DNA of 64,000 bases from Aquilaria yunnanensis (Eukaryota; Streptophyta; Magnoliopsida; Malvales; Thymelaeaceae). The DNA is taken from NCBI GenBank assembly GCA_039654915.1, contig CM077594.1, positions 110,250,893-110,314,892 on the forward strand, written 5' to 3'. The notes below the pieces were generated by a model, which did no database searches, was not told the origin of the DNA, and saw only the letters and a list, made by a program, of their open reading frames with translations. The translations under genes and the position numbers were made by a program. This document shows, one piece after another, positions 31,766-44,131 of this stretch (position 1 is its first letter; each line of letters starts with the position of its first letter).

Positions 31766-34700
31766 ATGAGGGAAATGGGTTTCGTCGTCTTGCCCATTAC
31801 GAGATCGTTCCCCAAATTTGCTTTTCGTGCCATTTCGCTTTCGTTCTTGCTTTCTTTCTTGACCTTCACCGCCACAGGTTGTAATTCTTTCTTCCATATG
31901 TATCTCTTTATCATACTAAAAACCTGTTCTGCGTTCCCTTCTCTCGAATTTTTAAGGGAATGGGTTTTCATTTAGTAGCCATAAATTTTAGGAGTTATCA
32001 GTATTATTATTCTTGCATGGATTATCATGTCTGCATTGATAATAGCCTTCGTTCTTGTACTCTTTTTACCTTAAACTCTGAAGGGTACTTTCTGGAATTC
32101 TTCTTTGATGATAGTACAAGTTTTGATGCAGCTCATTGCCTTGTCTACACCTTATTATGTACCTTTTTTTTTTTTTATATATATATTGTGTGGGGATAGA
32201 AATGGTGGGCGAAACTACACTTTTTGCCTTCTTTAGGAATTTAAATATGGTTTTTGTTAAAATGATACTGGTTGTTTTATTGTCAAAGTTTGCGTCTTTG
32301 TAGGGTAAATAGATGCTAACAATAATAAGCCCACAAGAACTGGTTCTCCTCTTCTTGGTTCCTTTTCCTCGCGTGCCTGGTTGGCTTATTATACAATTAC
32401 ATAGTATTACGTTCTTGGACTATCCCTTTGTTTTGCTCTTGGTCATTTTTAACTTATTGTTCGACTTTGACTGGGAAGACACTTAAAACAGACACGATAC
32501 GGAATTATTCATTGCTTTCAGTAAGCAATTTTTCCTGTTATATGCACTAGTTTTCGTGAAATCAGTTGCATAGGCGTTAGACACCCCAAGCTGCTTGTGG
32601 GCGTGGTAATATATGATTTCTATTCAATATTTTTTAATAGAATGTTAGAAACTTAGAAGTGCTTGCTTACTTTGCTGGTATGATTTTCCGATTTCTTATG
32701 GGAACCATTATGCAATACACTATGTCTGTATGTTGTGTTTTTTTTTTGAAAATGGAAGGTTTAGTTTAGTGGTGATAGTAATTCTCATGATGTCATTATT
32801 TCAGAAGCATACGATCCACTTGACCCCGTTGGGAATATCACAATCAAATGGGATATCATGAGCTGGACTCCTGATGGATACGTGGTAAGTATCACCAGCT
32901 TGATAGCCCTTCTTGTCACTCAAGACAGAATCAAAACTTTAGATAAGTTATGAACCAAAAAATAGTCTCTAGAACAAGTATACTGTTACCTTTGGCTTCA
33001 GCTGACCTACTGCTAATTGCCCATTATCTGCTCTGCATTATATTGAATTGAATTGTCAGGCGGTTGTCACAATTTACAACTTCCAGCAGTATCGTCATAT
33101 TCAAGCACCTGGATGGTCGCTACAATGGACTTGGGCGAAGAAAGAGGTAATATGGAGCATGATGGGTGGCCAGACCACAGAACAAGGCGATTGTTCGAAA
33201 TTCAAGGGAAGCATTCCACATTGCTGTAAAAAGAATCCAACAGTTGTAGATTTATTGCCTGGGACACCTTACAACCAGCAGATTGCAAATTGTTGTAAAG
33301 GGGGGGTAATTAACTCATGGGCACAAGATCCTGCCACTGCAGCAGCTTCTTTCCAGCTGAGTGTAGGTGCAGCAGGAACAACCAATAAGACAGTAAGAGT
33401 GCCTAAGAATTTCACTTTAAAGGCACCAGGGCCTGGCTACACTTGTGGGCCTGGCAAAATTGTGAGACCAAGCAAATTTATCAGCGCAGATAAACGGAGA
33501 GTTACTCAAGCTTTGAGTAAGTTGCTCAAACTGCAAAATTTTATCTTGTGTTGTATGTTTTTTTTCAGTCATTCTGGTCCCATATTACTGCAAACCAACA
33601 TTCGTTAGTTGTTACCATTCTTAATTGCGATTCAATTCCTTATGTTGTCTATATCTCATTATAGAAGATGTGTCTTTACAATACAACGTATTGCATTCTA
33701 TGGAGGCAATCTGCCAATGTGAATGCCAAATTTCAAGGTTCACACGGAAAGAAGGAATATTGTAATGAAATCTTCATGTTTTGCATGCCTATCTTTCTGC
33801 TATAGTATGGTCTTAACTGGTTTTACCCTTCTGGCAGTGACATGGAATGTGACATGTACCTATTCACAATTCCTAGCTCAGAAAACTCCCACCTGTTGTG
33901 TTTCCCTCTCATCCTTTTACAACAACACAATAGTACCCTGCCCGACATGTACTTGTGGCTGTCAGAATGCTTCACAGGCAGGGAGCTGTATAAAGTAAGT
34001 ATCCTGAACAGAGAAACGATTCATTAATCTTTGGTGTGTATTTTTTTGTTTTTCTTTTTTCCTAAGTTAGTCCAGATTTGTGCTAATCGGTGGTCTTTTT
34101 GGGGGGGCTAATACAAAGCCCAAAAGCTCCACATCTAGCTTCTGTTGTTTCAAATACAGGGAAGAACAGCTTGGCACCGCTGGTACAATGTACCAACCAT
34201 ATGTGTCCAATCAGAGTTCACTGGCATGTTAAGCTTAACTACAAGGAGTATTGGCGTGTCAAGATCACTATCACAAACTTCAATTACAATATGAACTACA
34301 CACAATGGAATTTAGTTGTCCAGCATCCCAATTTTGACAACCTAACAGAGATATTTAGCTTCAACTACAAGCCACTAACCCCTTACACGGCTATCAGTAA
34401 GTTTTATGTTCTTTGAATAGCCTTTTTTTATTGCTCTTCCAATCTCCCAAAGTAGAGACTGGTGACTGGGCTTATAGCTGTGGGCAATCTCATCTATGCA
34501 CTTGTTAGTTCATTTAATAATGGGACTACTGGGCACCTTAAGTTCAAATGTCTGTAATAGGGAAAATTGGTGTGGAAAACAGTTTAGATGGTATGGAAAA
34601 TCGATGCTGATAGAATAATCTGTAAAGGCTTAGATCTTCATGGCTTTATTGCTGGGAGTTGGTCTAAACTGGTTTTAGCTAGCTCACTGCATTTGTTTCT

Positions 34701-35119
34701 AAAATAGTTCATCACTGTATAGTTCCCTAATTATTAATTTTACCTTTTTGCTTTTCCTAAATTATAATGCTGTCCATGGTATTCCTGAAGACATGATTGC
34801 TCATGTTCGTTTGTTCTTTTGAACAGATGACACTGCCATGCTATGGGGAATAAAGTTCTACAACGATTTGCTCATGCAAGCTGGTCCACTTGGTAATGTG
34901 CAGTCAGAGCTACTGTTCCAGAAGGATAAATCAACATTTACTTTTGAAAAGGGCTGGGCTTTCCCTAGAAGGATTTACTTCAACGGTGACAACTGTGTCA
35001 TGCCACCCCCGGATTCTTATCCATGGTTGCCTAATACCAGTTCGAGGCTGCTTATCTCTACCCTTTCACTAGTCGTATCCATATTTACTGCATTTGCAGT
35101 TTTATATGGATATATATGA
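31766..35119 (+). CDS. COBRA-like protein, COB clade, copy 2 (complete)
   Basis: Six exons: 31766-31877, 32805-32884, 33060-33516, 33838-33994, 34119-34396, 34827-35119, giving 458 aa, close to the 456 aa of Arabidopsis COBRA. The order is: N-terminal signal peptide (hydrophobic SLSFLLSFLTF near residues 25-35), COBRA domain with EAYDPLDPVGNITIKWD, HCCKKNPTVVDLLPG, NCCKGG, the Cys-rich CCVSLSSFYN region, and CTNHMCPIRVHWHVK. A hydrophobic C-terminal tail after LPNTSSR fits a GPI-attachment signal. COBRA-type proteins sit on the outer leaflet and orient cellulose microfibrils during cell expansion. The start is the second ATG, at 31766; the ATG at 31761 meets a stop at once. Exon 5 starts at 34119, which restores PHLASVVS in frame. 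The gene is convergent with the COBL4-like gene at 35755. Confidence 0.93.
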
Positions 35120-35754
35120 CCCTGACAAGTTCAACTCGCAAAAGCACGGTATCAGAAGTTTTGACTGAAATGATTTAGCTCTGGAGGTGTGACTGGCTGA
35201 AGGAATGGTTCGTGTCTTTGTGCTGCGACTCCTAGCAAGTGGCTACTGCCGGAGATCGATAGGCTACCCCAGTCTTATTTCTGGTCAGCGTGTTGGTGTA
35301 TCCAATGATGAGTCCCTGCTTACTGTTGTATTAGCGTTAATTCATGAACTCAGATTGCTTCGGCCTCAGAATTAACATGATGGTATAGCAGTTGTATGTA
35401 TGATGTAATAAGAACAATTGAAGAAGAAAATTAGCTGTTTCACTTGTGCAGCTCCTCCTGTCTCATATTTTTTTAATGCTGACACACACGGCATTTTCTA
35501 TTGTCCCATTTGCTCCATAGCGGAACAGTAAAAGCCGATCTTTTGTTCAATCTTTCGATATGCTTCTGCAGAGTTTCGGTCCTACAATAATTCTACAAGC
35601 CGGCTCATCGTTGTGCTACATTAATTCTCATACAATGCTTCTGTTTGAATATTTTTACAAAGAATGTAGAATCTTGTATACCCGTTACCCAGTTATCTAG
35701 GTAGATGAACAAAGCTCAAAACTTCCAGTGTTCCCTCCAGATTACATCAGATAA
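35120..35754. other. Convergent intergenic region between COBRA-like copy 2 and the COBL4-like gene
   Basis: Shared 3' region of two convergent genes, 635 bp long. Candidate polyadenylation text (ATGATGTAATAAGAACAATTG, about 35400) serves the plus-strand gene. No other gene is seen. Confidence 0.5.
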
Positions 35755-37646
35755 TCACCAGAAAGCCAGTAACAGCGAAAGTAAAACGGTGACAATGGCG
35801 GAGATGGAGGTTACTCCTTGGTGCGCTGAATTTGGCAGAAATGGGTATGTATCAGGGGGAGGCAGCATGCACTCGTCACCGTTGAAGTACACCTTCCGTG
35901 GAAATGCCCATCCTTGCTTGAAAGTGAAGGTGTCCTTGTCCTTCTGAAGAAGCACCTCTGATTGGACATTCCCGGTTGGCCCAGCTTCCATTAGCAGGTC
36001 ATTGTAGTACTTCATGCCGTAGAACATTCCGGTGTCATCTGTAGATAGATTATCAGTTTTAAATAACATTACATTTAACTAAACCATTCCAGTACCAGAG
36101 AACATGTTATCTGTACTCACTTATGGATTCATATGGAACGAGGGGCTTGTAGTCAAAGCTAAAAACTTGTGTCACATTGTTCAGGTTTGGGTGCTGCACA
36201 ACGAGTGTCCAAAGCGTGTAGTTCATTCGATAGTTGAAGTTGGTGATTGCTATCTTGACACGCCAGTAGTCCTTGTAGTTGAGCTTCACATGCCAGTGCA
36301 CCCGAATGGGGCACATATGATGGGTGCACTGAAGCAGGGGCACATTATCTTTCCTTGGAGTGTTTATCCCGGCCACATTAAGAATCTTAGAGTCCCGCCT
36401 GCATCATTTCCATGGCAAAACACTCAGCGCATTTAGATTATGTTGCACTGAATTTTAATCAGGCAGCAAAAGCTACTGGCTCACTTGACACAGTTGTTTC
36501 TGTCCTGGCATCCACAGGCACAGGAGGGACAGGGAGTTATTGTTTCATTGTAGAAAGACGAGAAGGATACACAGCATTTTGGGTTCTTTGAAGCCAGAAA
36601 CTGTGAATAAGTGCAGGTCACATTCCATGTCACTGCAAGGAACGTAACAGTTAATATACCTTAACAATCAACCCCCTTGAAGCTTTTATGGAATCAAAAT
36701 GAAGGCTCAAGCTTACTGAGGGCTTGGGTTTTGCGTCGGCGATCAGGTGTGAGGAAAGTGGTGGGAGGCACAATCTTAGCAGGTCCGCAAGTGTAGCCAG
36801 AGCCAGGACCAAGAAGGGTGAAGTTCAAGGGAAGTTTGACAGTCTTGTTTGACGTTCCAGCCAATCCAATGCTGACCTGGAAAGCTGAGACAGAAGCTTG
36901 AGGATCCTGGCCCCAGGCAGCTACAACTCCACCCTTGCAGCAGTTGCTGAATTGCTGGTTGTAAGGAACGCCAGGAAGAAGGTCGACGATGATGGGGGTT
37001 TTCTTGCAGCAGTGAGGTATGTTGCCCTTGAACTTGGAGCAGTCTCCTTGTTCCGTAGCTTGAGCCCCAACCATTGACCATATCACTTCCTTCTTAGCCC
37101 AAGTCCAGCCCAGGGTCCAGCCAGGGCTCATTATGTGCCGGTACATTTGGAAGTTGTTTAGTGCCACAACAGCCTGGTAAATTGTATCATTGCAAAATTT
37201 GTGAGATGATGCCAAATGCATCGAATTGCTCTAACAAAATTGAGATCAAGGTACCAAAGTTCATGCTGTGAACCAGCCACCACAACAGCTTAGAAATTCA
37301 TGCAAAGCAAAGCAAACTCCAACGACAAAGTCTTACATTAGATGCTTGCAACCCTTACGAAGATATTCTAGATTATCAGGATGAAGATAGTAAAAGATGA
37401 CATGGGGAAAAGAATTACCACATAGCCATCTGGGGTCCAAGACATGACATCCCATTTAATGGTTATGTTCCCGTTAGGATCCAGGGGGTCATAAGCAGCT
37501 GCAAGCCAAAGTTCAAGAATGTCAGAGAAATACTGTAAGAGCCAGACGTGAACCAACTGATTGTGCAGAGTTGCTACGGGCGTAGAGAGTTCACCAGCAT
37601 ATTGAAAGATCACGAGCACAACGCAAAGGGAGGCAACAAGCCTCAT
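35755..37646 (-). CDS. COBL4: COBRA-like protein 4 (COBL4/IRX6-type), secondary-wall cellulose
   Basis: Minus-strand exons: 37646-37595, 37498-37419, 37173-36717, 36632-36485, 36398-36121, 36038-35755, giving 432 aa (Arabidopsis COBL4 is 431). The structure is: signal peptide (MRLVASLCVVLVIFQYA), AAYDPLDPNGNITIKWDVMSWTPDGYV, HCCKKTPIIVDLLPG, the CCVSFSSFYNETITPCPSCACGC cysteine cluster (written here only as a label for exon 4), and CTHHMCPIRVHWHVK. It ends LPPPDTYPFLPN and then a hydrophobic GPI tail. COBL4 acts at the plasma membrane surface in cellulose deposition of secondary walls in vascular tissue. Clade diagnostics are NNFQMYRHI, GVPYNQQFSNCC, and exon 4, which is 9 bp shorter than in the COB-clade copies. 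All phases match those genes. The ATG at 37646 is chosen because an upstream ATG is followed at once by a stop. Confidence 0.94.
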
Positions 37647-38400
37647 TTCATTCAACCAGCAGATGGCAAGAAACAATCTTCGAGTAACCAATGCCAATAA
37701 GGCTCTGGTTATAAAACAAATGCGGTCTGAAGAGTTTGCGTAGTGCGGTGCAATGTGTACACTTGAAGAGCGCTCTAAACAGCATCGGCTGCGCCTGCTA
37801 GGACACAACTCAAGTGGTTGGGGATATATTAATTGGTTTGAGAGAGATGACGGCCAGGACCAAAAAGGAAAAGGACACCACCAAAGGGAGGAGTCTAGTG
37901 GTTTCTGGAGAAGGCTCACCAACTGGTTGTTGAGTACTTATATGTGACGCTTCCTGAAAATTCTCTTTCCGAATCTTAAAGCAACGGCCATAACAGAGAA
38001 ATGGCAGGAGATTTGGGAAGCTCTTGAGCACAACATCTCAACTGTCCCACTGAAAGCAACTGTAGCAGGCTGGCAAATTAATCTGAGCAAAATCTGCTCT
38101 TCTAAGAAAGTAAATGATCAACAAGTCAGCATTCTAGTTAGGATATTAAGCCATATGTCGCATCACTCCTGGGCATTTCTTCTTGCTTCTTGCCTTCTTA
38201 TTTGCTTCAACCCTCGTTTTGTTGACCCATGGCAACAAGACGGATCAAGAACAGGGTGGGTAGCTTCTTCCAGACTCGACTCTCTTAGGATACAACAGAT
38301 ACTTCGTGTTGGTTGTAATTAATCTGCTAGGATCCACTTTTTTGTCCTTTTAACATATTAATATAAAATAATAGGAGCACTATTACTGCTTAGTTAAATC
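37647..38400. other. COBL4-like upstream region and an unassigned short exon-like frame
   Basis: The first ~250 bases are the COBL4-like promoter on the minus strand. On the plus strand an ATG at 38155 opens a ~33-codon frame with a hydrophobic start (MSHHSWAFLLASCLLICF) and ends at a possible GT donor near 38257. It resembles a signal-peptide exon, but no continuing exon was found. Confidence 0.35.
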
Positions 38401-40771
38401 CAAATCATCATTTCTTTATTCCCTGAGATAGATTTGAAGCGTTTATTAGAATCCAGATTGTCTTGAAAGTTAGGATGTGTCTGTTACACGGACAAACAGG
38501 CACTATACTATTTCCCACTCATTTTCTAGTTCAAAACAAAATTATCAAGTATTTGGTAGTAACTCAACTTTTCAGAGTCTCAACCTGTGACGAAAAGCAA
38601 AAGCCCCCATGGAGTTCCAGGGCGAAGAGATCTATCAAATCTTTGATGGACAAAATCCAATACGAGTCAACCCATTGACATGGATCTCCTCCTCAAATAG
38701 AAAATTCTCACCCCACACTCACCTGTTTGTATACGAACTTTTGTTGTTGCTGTTGTGGTTTTTAGGTTTCATAATTGGGGATAGCCAAAGGAGTCCCAGG
38801 CTAGAACTGAACAAGTCACCGTCGCAAACGCAAACAGTTATTTATTTATTTTTCACGCTAGGGCCTAGTGACGTAGTAGGCCGAACAAGCAAAACCAAAG
38901 AAGAAAGTGTGAAAATACGTCAAGTGTAACCCTTAACTTTTAGAGATCGTAACTTTTATTGTAACTGTTAGAATAACTATTATAATATATTTATTTTAAT
39001 GGAAATTTTACGCTCCATAAGAGTCATCAGGACCACATTTGGTGGGTCAAAATCCCATTGTTTTAAGGGGTATTCAAGTGTTCGAAATTTATGTCATTTT
39101 AATCTCCTAATTAACTTGGATAGCCCCTCAACTAGTCACAAGAGAATGGATTATCAAGTCCCTACTCCTCTAGTTAAGTATAATTTGTCCTAGCATTCAA
39201 AAATGGATTTTAATCAACCAATAAGTTTGCAAAACTTTCTTAGCAATCCTAAGAAGACTTCTAGTATTCTTGATTCGATGAAAGTTGTCATTACACTAGG
39301 CCACGGAGCCAACGTCACACAAATTGAAAGTGTTCAAGAAACTTAAGACAAGCTCTTCCAATTGCATGGGTTGTAGACCAAGAGAACTCAAATTCTACTA
39401 CCAACTGCTCCATAGGATTCATCCTACATGCTTGAGGGCTAAGTTGACGTTAGTAAAATTTAGGTTATATCTGAAATAACCAAAAAATAAAAAAAATGAT
39501 TTTTTGTTATTAAATAGTTATAACTGAAAACCAAAATAAAAATTTAGTTCGGTTTTTTGTTTACTTCAATTAAAATTTGGTTGACTAAAATAACCAAATG
39601 TTTATTTTACTGGTATTTATGTTTGAGATTTGAAAAAGATTATGTATATGATGAATATTTGTTATGTGTATGTATGTGATATTAAGATTTTAAATGGATT
39701 ATAAATATTTGCTGTGTGATTGAAATGTATGTTTTGATTGAAATATGTAATGGATGTTTGAGGTTTACAATATATATGCATAGAATTTAGTTATTTTGAT
39801 TAAAAGCCAAATAACTATTTTTTTTTTTTTTTGTTATTTCAGTTTTTAGTTATTTCAATTTTTTTCAATAATTCGGTTTATTCAGTTATTAGTACGTAAG
39901 ATTGAAAATCTAATAAATTCAGTTATTCAATTTCAGTTAAAACCAAATAAATACCCCTACTATGAAGTAATAAAAGTGCTCTTGAGAATAACATGCTCTT
40001 AGTAGAGAGACATCAAGTTTATAAGATGGATAATGTCCACTCAATATCAAAATATCAGTTGATCAATGTCATGATTCAAACCAACCAAACTTCTCAGTAT
40101 CAGACCTTGGCAGTCTCAAAGGTCCATGGCTTGTTTATCATCTCCAATTTAAAAACCACCTCATTTAGTTCCCCCCAACAAAAAAAAAAAAAAGAAAGAA
40201 AACATGATGAATAGTACTGTTGCTCTTCTCAATTGATTTATTTTAATGATTACCTTTCTTGAAAACAATCTCTTTCCAAAATCTTTATCAATATTTTGGT
40301 AAAGCGATTTTTTTTTAAAGATCTATATCGCCATTTTCTCGAGCTCTATTTGTCCCACATTTCCCTTGATTTAAACTCATTTCAATCCTTGAATTATCAA
40401 TTTTTCTCAACTAAGTCCCTAAATTCTATCTGTTTACCATTTTCATCCTTAAACTTCCCCATATCATGTTAGAATAAATTTTGGTCACTATTTTGTGCCT
40501 GCTTTTGGGCATGGTTTAAGCTTATTTGGCTTGGTCAATTTAATATTATTTTCCCTTTATTAAGTCAATGATTAAATCCTTGGTACCTTAAGTCTTTCAA
40601 TTTGCTCACTTGATCCCAAACTTTACTTGGACTTTTGGACCCCTGATTCTTGCCTTTTTTTGTTCTTTTTCCTTTTTTTTCAATGATTAAACACCACTTT
40701 TACTCAAAAAATCTAGCTATTTGCCCTATCAGTCCAACATCATTGTATAGATGACAAACCGTAGTTTTAAA
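38401..40771. other. Intergenic repeats, no gene seen
   Basis: AT-rich. Within 39450-39955 the sequence is built from 'ggttatttcagtt' and 'aaccaaataa' blocks and ends AAATACCCCTA. That suggests a degraded hAT-like element, but I could not find a matching target duplication. The rest has no supported feature. Confidence 0.4.
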
Positions 40772-41215
40772 TGGTTAATAACAATTTTCCCCTGATGTTT
40801 AGGTAAAGTTACACTTTGCCCCATGTTTAAAAAATATACACTTTACCTCCTACTCTTTTAATACTGTGCAGCAGTAACTTCTGAAATCTTAATTTAGACT
40901 TTACGGTTGTTATCTTCAAGCAATTTCAATCTATATGGTATTTTTTTATAATTAATTAATATTTAAAAAATATTATCTTAAAAACTAAAAAAAAAATACA
41001 AAAAGAAAAAACTGATAATTTAAAATGTCCATTAATTGTAAAAAAAAATTACCGTACAAAATAAAATTACTGAAAGATAGCTACCGTAATGTCTAAATTA
41101 TGATTTTAGAAGTTACGGTCGGACTGTATTAAAAAGGAACAGGGTAAAGTGTATATTTCTGAAATAAGAAGAACAAAATGTAATTTCACATAAACCTTAA
41201 TGGGCAAATTTGCAA
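40772..41215. mobile_element. TIR MITE, family A copy 1 (MULE-like)
   Basis: About 445 bp with long inverted repeats. The left block (AAAGTTACACTTTGCCCCATG .. TATACACTTTACC .. CTTCTGAAATCTTAATTTAGAC) is the inverse of the right block (GTCTAAATTATGATTTTAGAAG .. GGTAAAGTGTATATTTC). A related element lies at 43000-43444. The target duplication is not clear for this copy. Confidence 0.7.
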
Positions 41216-41313
41216 TATTCATTTGTCCCCCTTCATGTTCCATTGCAATTTGGAATTCATATTCAAAATTATTACATTGAAGGAGAATCTAAATTACCCT
41301 AAAGTCACCTTAT

Positions 41314-42666
41314 TGTTGTGTAACTAAGAGTTTATAAATTTATAACCCTTAAAAACCCGCAAGCGAACGGAATTGTCGTGTACTTAAAGGTAAATAGGGG
41401 TATCGTCCCAAGGGAATTTAGTGACTTTACTTAGATTCAAAAATCAAATTGTTCAAGTTACTTAACTTAAAAACATGAGAGAAGTGAATCTAAAAAAGGT
41501 GAAATGTCCTAAAGAGAAAACTTAGAATTAAGGCAACTACCTCCCTAGGATTCCACTCCTACCCCTTACTACCCAAGTAAGTTTGTCCTCAAGTATGATT
41601 TTCCATGTGTGGTAAAGAGGATCTCACATCAAGAACTTCTTTCTCAAGATGGGTCCTTGCTCACCCTCAACTAACTTGGGCTTTACTCAAGCTCCAATTT
41701 TAACTTAGAGTGGTTAAAGAATTAGACCTCTTTTTGACTTCTAGAGATCACCTAGATTATCTCTAATTTAAGTTAACACTATGCCCCTTCCATTTCTCTT
41801 TATCACCCATTAAACCTTTCTCAAGAATTAAGTGAACTAGCACATGGGGTATGGTGGCCCACCATCATTCAATCAATAAGCACAATGAAAGGGACAACAC
41901 AAGAAAATCTCATACATAACCACAAGACAAATTCATTAAGTAGCAAGGTAAGGAATGTCACCCTAGAGAGATAGAATGAACTACTCACAACTCATACTAA
42001 ACATCATCACAAATCCTACAATAAAAATATCCAAGAAAATCCAACAACTAAAAGAAATGACAGAAGAAACCCAAGGAAACCCTTCAAAGATTGAGCTCCC
42101 AGGAATGATCACCCCCTTCTAGCTCCAAATTCGCTTCCTAGATGATCCAAAATCCCCAAAAGTGATTAGAGATCAAAATCAGCCAAGTGAGTCCTATGAG
42201 CTCTTCTTTCACTTTCCTATTTATACCTCCTCTCCCTTAAACCCTAAAAGGGATAAGGATTACTCCAAAAAGGCCAGCTCATCAAGTAGGAGGAGTGGGG
42301 GACCAGCAAAAATGTGATCTTTCGGCGAAACAGAGTGACATTGGCGACGCGTCGCCAAGTGAGCAAAAATTCTCAGAACAGTGATGTCTTTGGCGACGCG
42401 TTGCCAATCTTCACGATTTTTGGCGACACGTCGCCAGCCTTGATTTTGTTCTTTTCCCACTTCTTTTGTTCAAACGCCATTCCGCTCGAGTCCTCTTCTA
42501 ACGCCCGGTCCGCAACACAGTCCCAACCTGAAGTGAGCCAAAGAAAACAGGAAAAACTAAGATCCAGAGGGAAGATTTATAAGAAAATGTCGGTCAAAGT
42601 TGTCGGAAAGTCAACACTTTGACCGTGAATTTATGCACTTAACACTTACCTAATCTTAACTCAACA
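41314..42666 (-). mobile_element. Solo LTR-like sequence, about 1.35 kb, minus strand
   Basis: Read on the minus strand it starts TGTTGAGTTAAGATTAGG (42666) and ends AGTTACACAACA (41314), so the termini are TGTTG/CAACA. A TATA box (TATAAATAG) lies at 42225-42217 in the same orientation. The strongly plant-LTR-like text GGGGTATCGTCCCAAGGGAA sits near 41397. An array of three palindromes lies upstream of the TATA box (42341-42437). No matching target duplication and no second LTR were found, so borders are tentative. Confidence 0.6.
42341..42437. repeat. Array of three 18-bp palindromes in the LTR U3 region
   Basis: A perfect palindrome TTGGCGACGCGTCGCCAA (42341-42358) is followed by two copies with one or two changes at 42390-42407 and 42420-42437. 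They lie about 115-220 bp upstream of the LTR TATA box on the minus strand. They are GC-rich and could be protein-binding sites or hairpins. Confidence 0.85.
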
Positions 42667-42988
42667 ATTGAAGATAAATTGTTTCCATGTTAAAATATAA
42701 TTGTGGAGTGATGTGTTGGCGTACATGCAATTGCTTTGAGAATAATGTTTAAAATTACTTAATTAGTATGGGGTCCCGTGTCATTAACTCGGCTCACAAA
42801 AAATGCAAGGTCTCAGGTTCCACCCTCCCATCTCCCCCTTTTTCATAACAATGTCTTAAATGCTACTTTGGTTGTCCTTTGAGATCCTGAATACACTCCA
42901 AAAATCCCCCTCCCTATAGCATGATACTTATCTTCAAGTCTATAGTATGGTATAGTTGATTATGTGTACAAAAGAAAAACAAAGAAAG
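42667..42988. other. Spacer between LTR and MITE, no gene seen
   Basis: About 320 bp. A weak tRNA-like B-box phrase (AGGTTCCACCCTCCC, near 42816) is followed by a pyrimidine-rich tract. It is too weak to call a SINE. Confidence 0.35.
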
Positions 42989-43455
42989 AATTAGTATTAG
43001 GATAATTATAAAAACTCTCCTGTAATTTTGTCTCACCTATACTTTTTTTTTTTTTAGTTTTCAAAATGTACACTTTATACTAGTTTTCTATATTATCCAA
43101 CAACAACTCAGGAAACTTTAATTTAAACTGTATGATAGTTATTTTCCAAAAATCTCAATCTATCCAATATTTCTCTACAATTAGAAAAATTTTAAATAAT
43201 CAAATTTTCCTCTCTCTAGATGCTAAAAAAAAAAAAGAATCATTTTTCTAATGTCATTTAATTGTAAAAAATATAATACATCTTAAAATTACTAAAACAT
43301 GGTTAAAAGACAGTTTAAATTATGGTTTTAGAAATAATTGTTAGACAATGTAAAAGAAGTGGGGATAAATTGTAGGTTTTGAAAATAATGGGGCAAAGTG
43401 TAGGAAATTTGACCAAACCACATGAGAGATTTATATAATTTTCCAATTAGTATAA
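42989..43455. mobile_element. TIR MITE, family A copy 2 (MULE-like)
   Basis: The element spans 43000-43444. The left end GGATAATTATAAAAACTCTC is the inverse of GAGAGATTTATATAATTTTCC with few differences, and inner blocks pair as in the copy at 40772. The flanking direct repeat AATTAGTATTA (42989-42999) / AATTAGTATAA (43445-43455) is 10 of 11 identical, which fits MULE-type target duplications. Confidence 0.8.
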
Positions 43456-44131
43456 AAGGTTAAGATAATTTGTCAATGGTTATGATAACTTCTTCAAACA
43501 TCTAACATTAAAAGCTACTAGTAGATACCTCTTCCATTTCATAATGCCAAACATTGATTTGTTCTCAAAAATAAAAAAAATCAAGGGTTGCACTTTTGGC
43601 TTGGGGAAAATACACTTTAAGTACTATTCACCTAAATAGTCCTAAAAATTTTTAATTTGTCAAACAAGTCTTAATTTTTTTTTTGTTGTAACTAGAATAT
43701 TACAATAAAATAGATACAAGAGATATTCTATAATCTAGTTATTGTACATCATACTTCATCCAACCTACACTCACCCACTGGTTGTAAAGATAAGCATTAT
43801 CTTGCACAAGTCAAGGATTGAGCCCTGTTGGCCACATGATATGGTGGTCTATAATTCACATGCCAATTAGGTTAAGACTCAATCAATAGCCCTCAAACTT
43901 ATAATTGTTAACTCTGTTAGTCCAAAACGTTTCATGTTTTGCCAAATCATTCCTAAGATTTTTGTTTCTAATGGAAAATTATAATGTGACACTTGACATT
44001 TTTATCTTTAGCGACTAAACTGATACTTTTTGAATTTTAATCACTTTGACAATTTTATCAAAGTTTAAGAGTCACATTGTATTGTTTGAAAAAAAATCTA
44101 GAAATGTCATACTCTTATATTTTACAATTGG
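43456..44131. other. AT-rich intergenic DNA, no gene seen
   Basis: No supported feature. Phrases such as TTATCTTGCACAAGTCAAGGATTGAGCCC (43800) resemble fragments of a SINE body but lack clear promoter boxes. Confidence 0.4.

Noticed and set aside
34146..34165. Alternative exon 5 start after the AG at 34160 of COBRA-like copy 2
   Set aside because: It puts the following conserved KNSLAPLVQC out of frame. The AG before 34119 keeps the frame and adds the conserved PHLASVVS segment.
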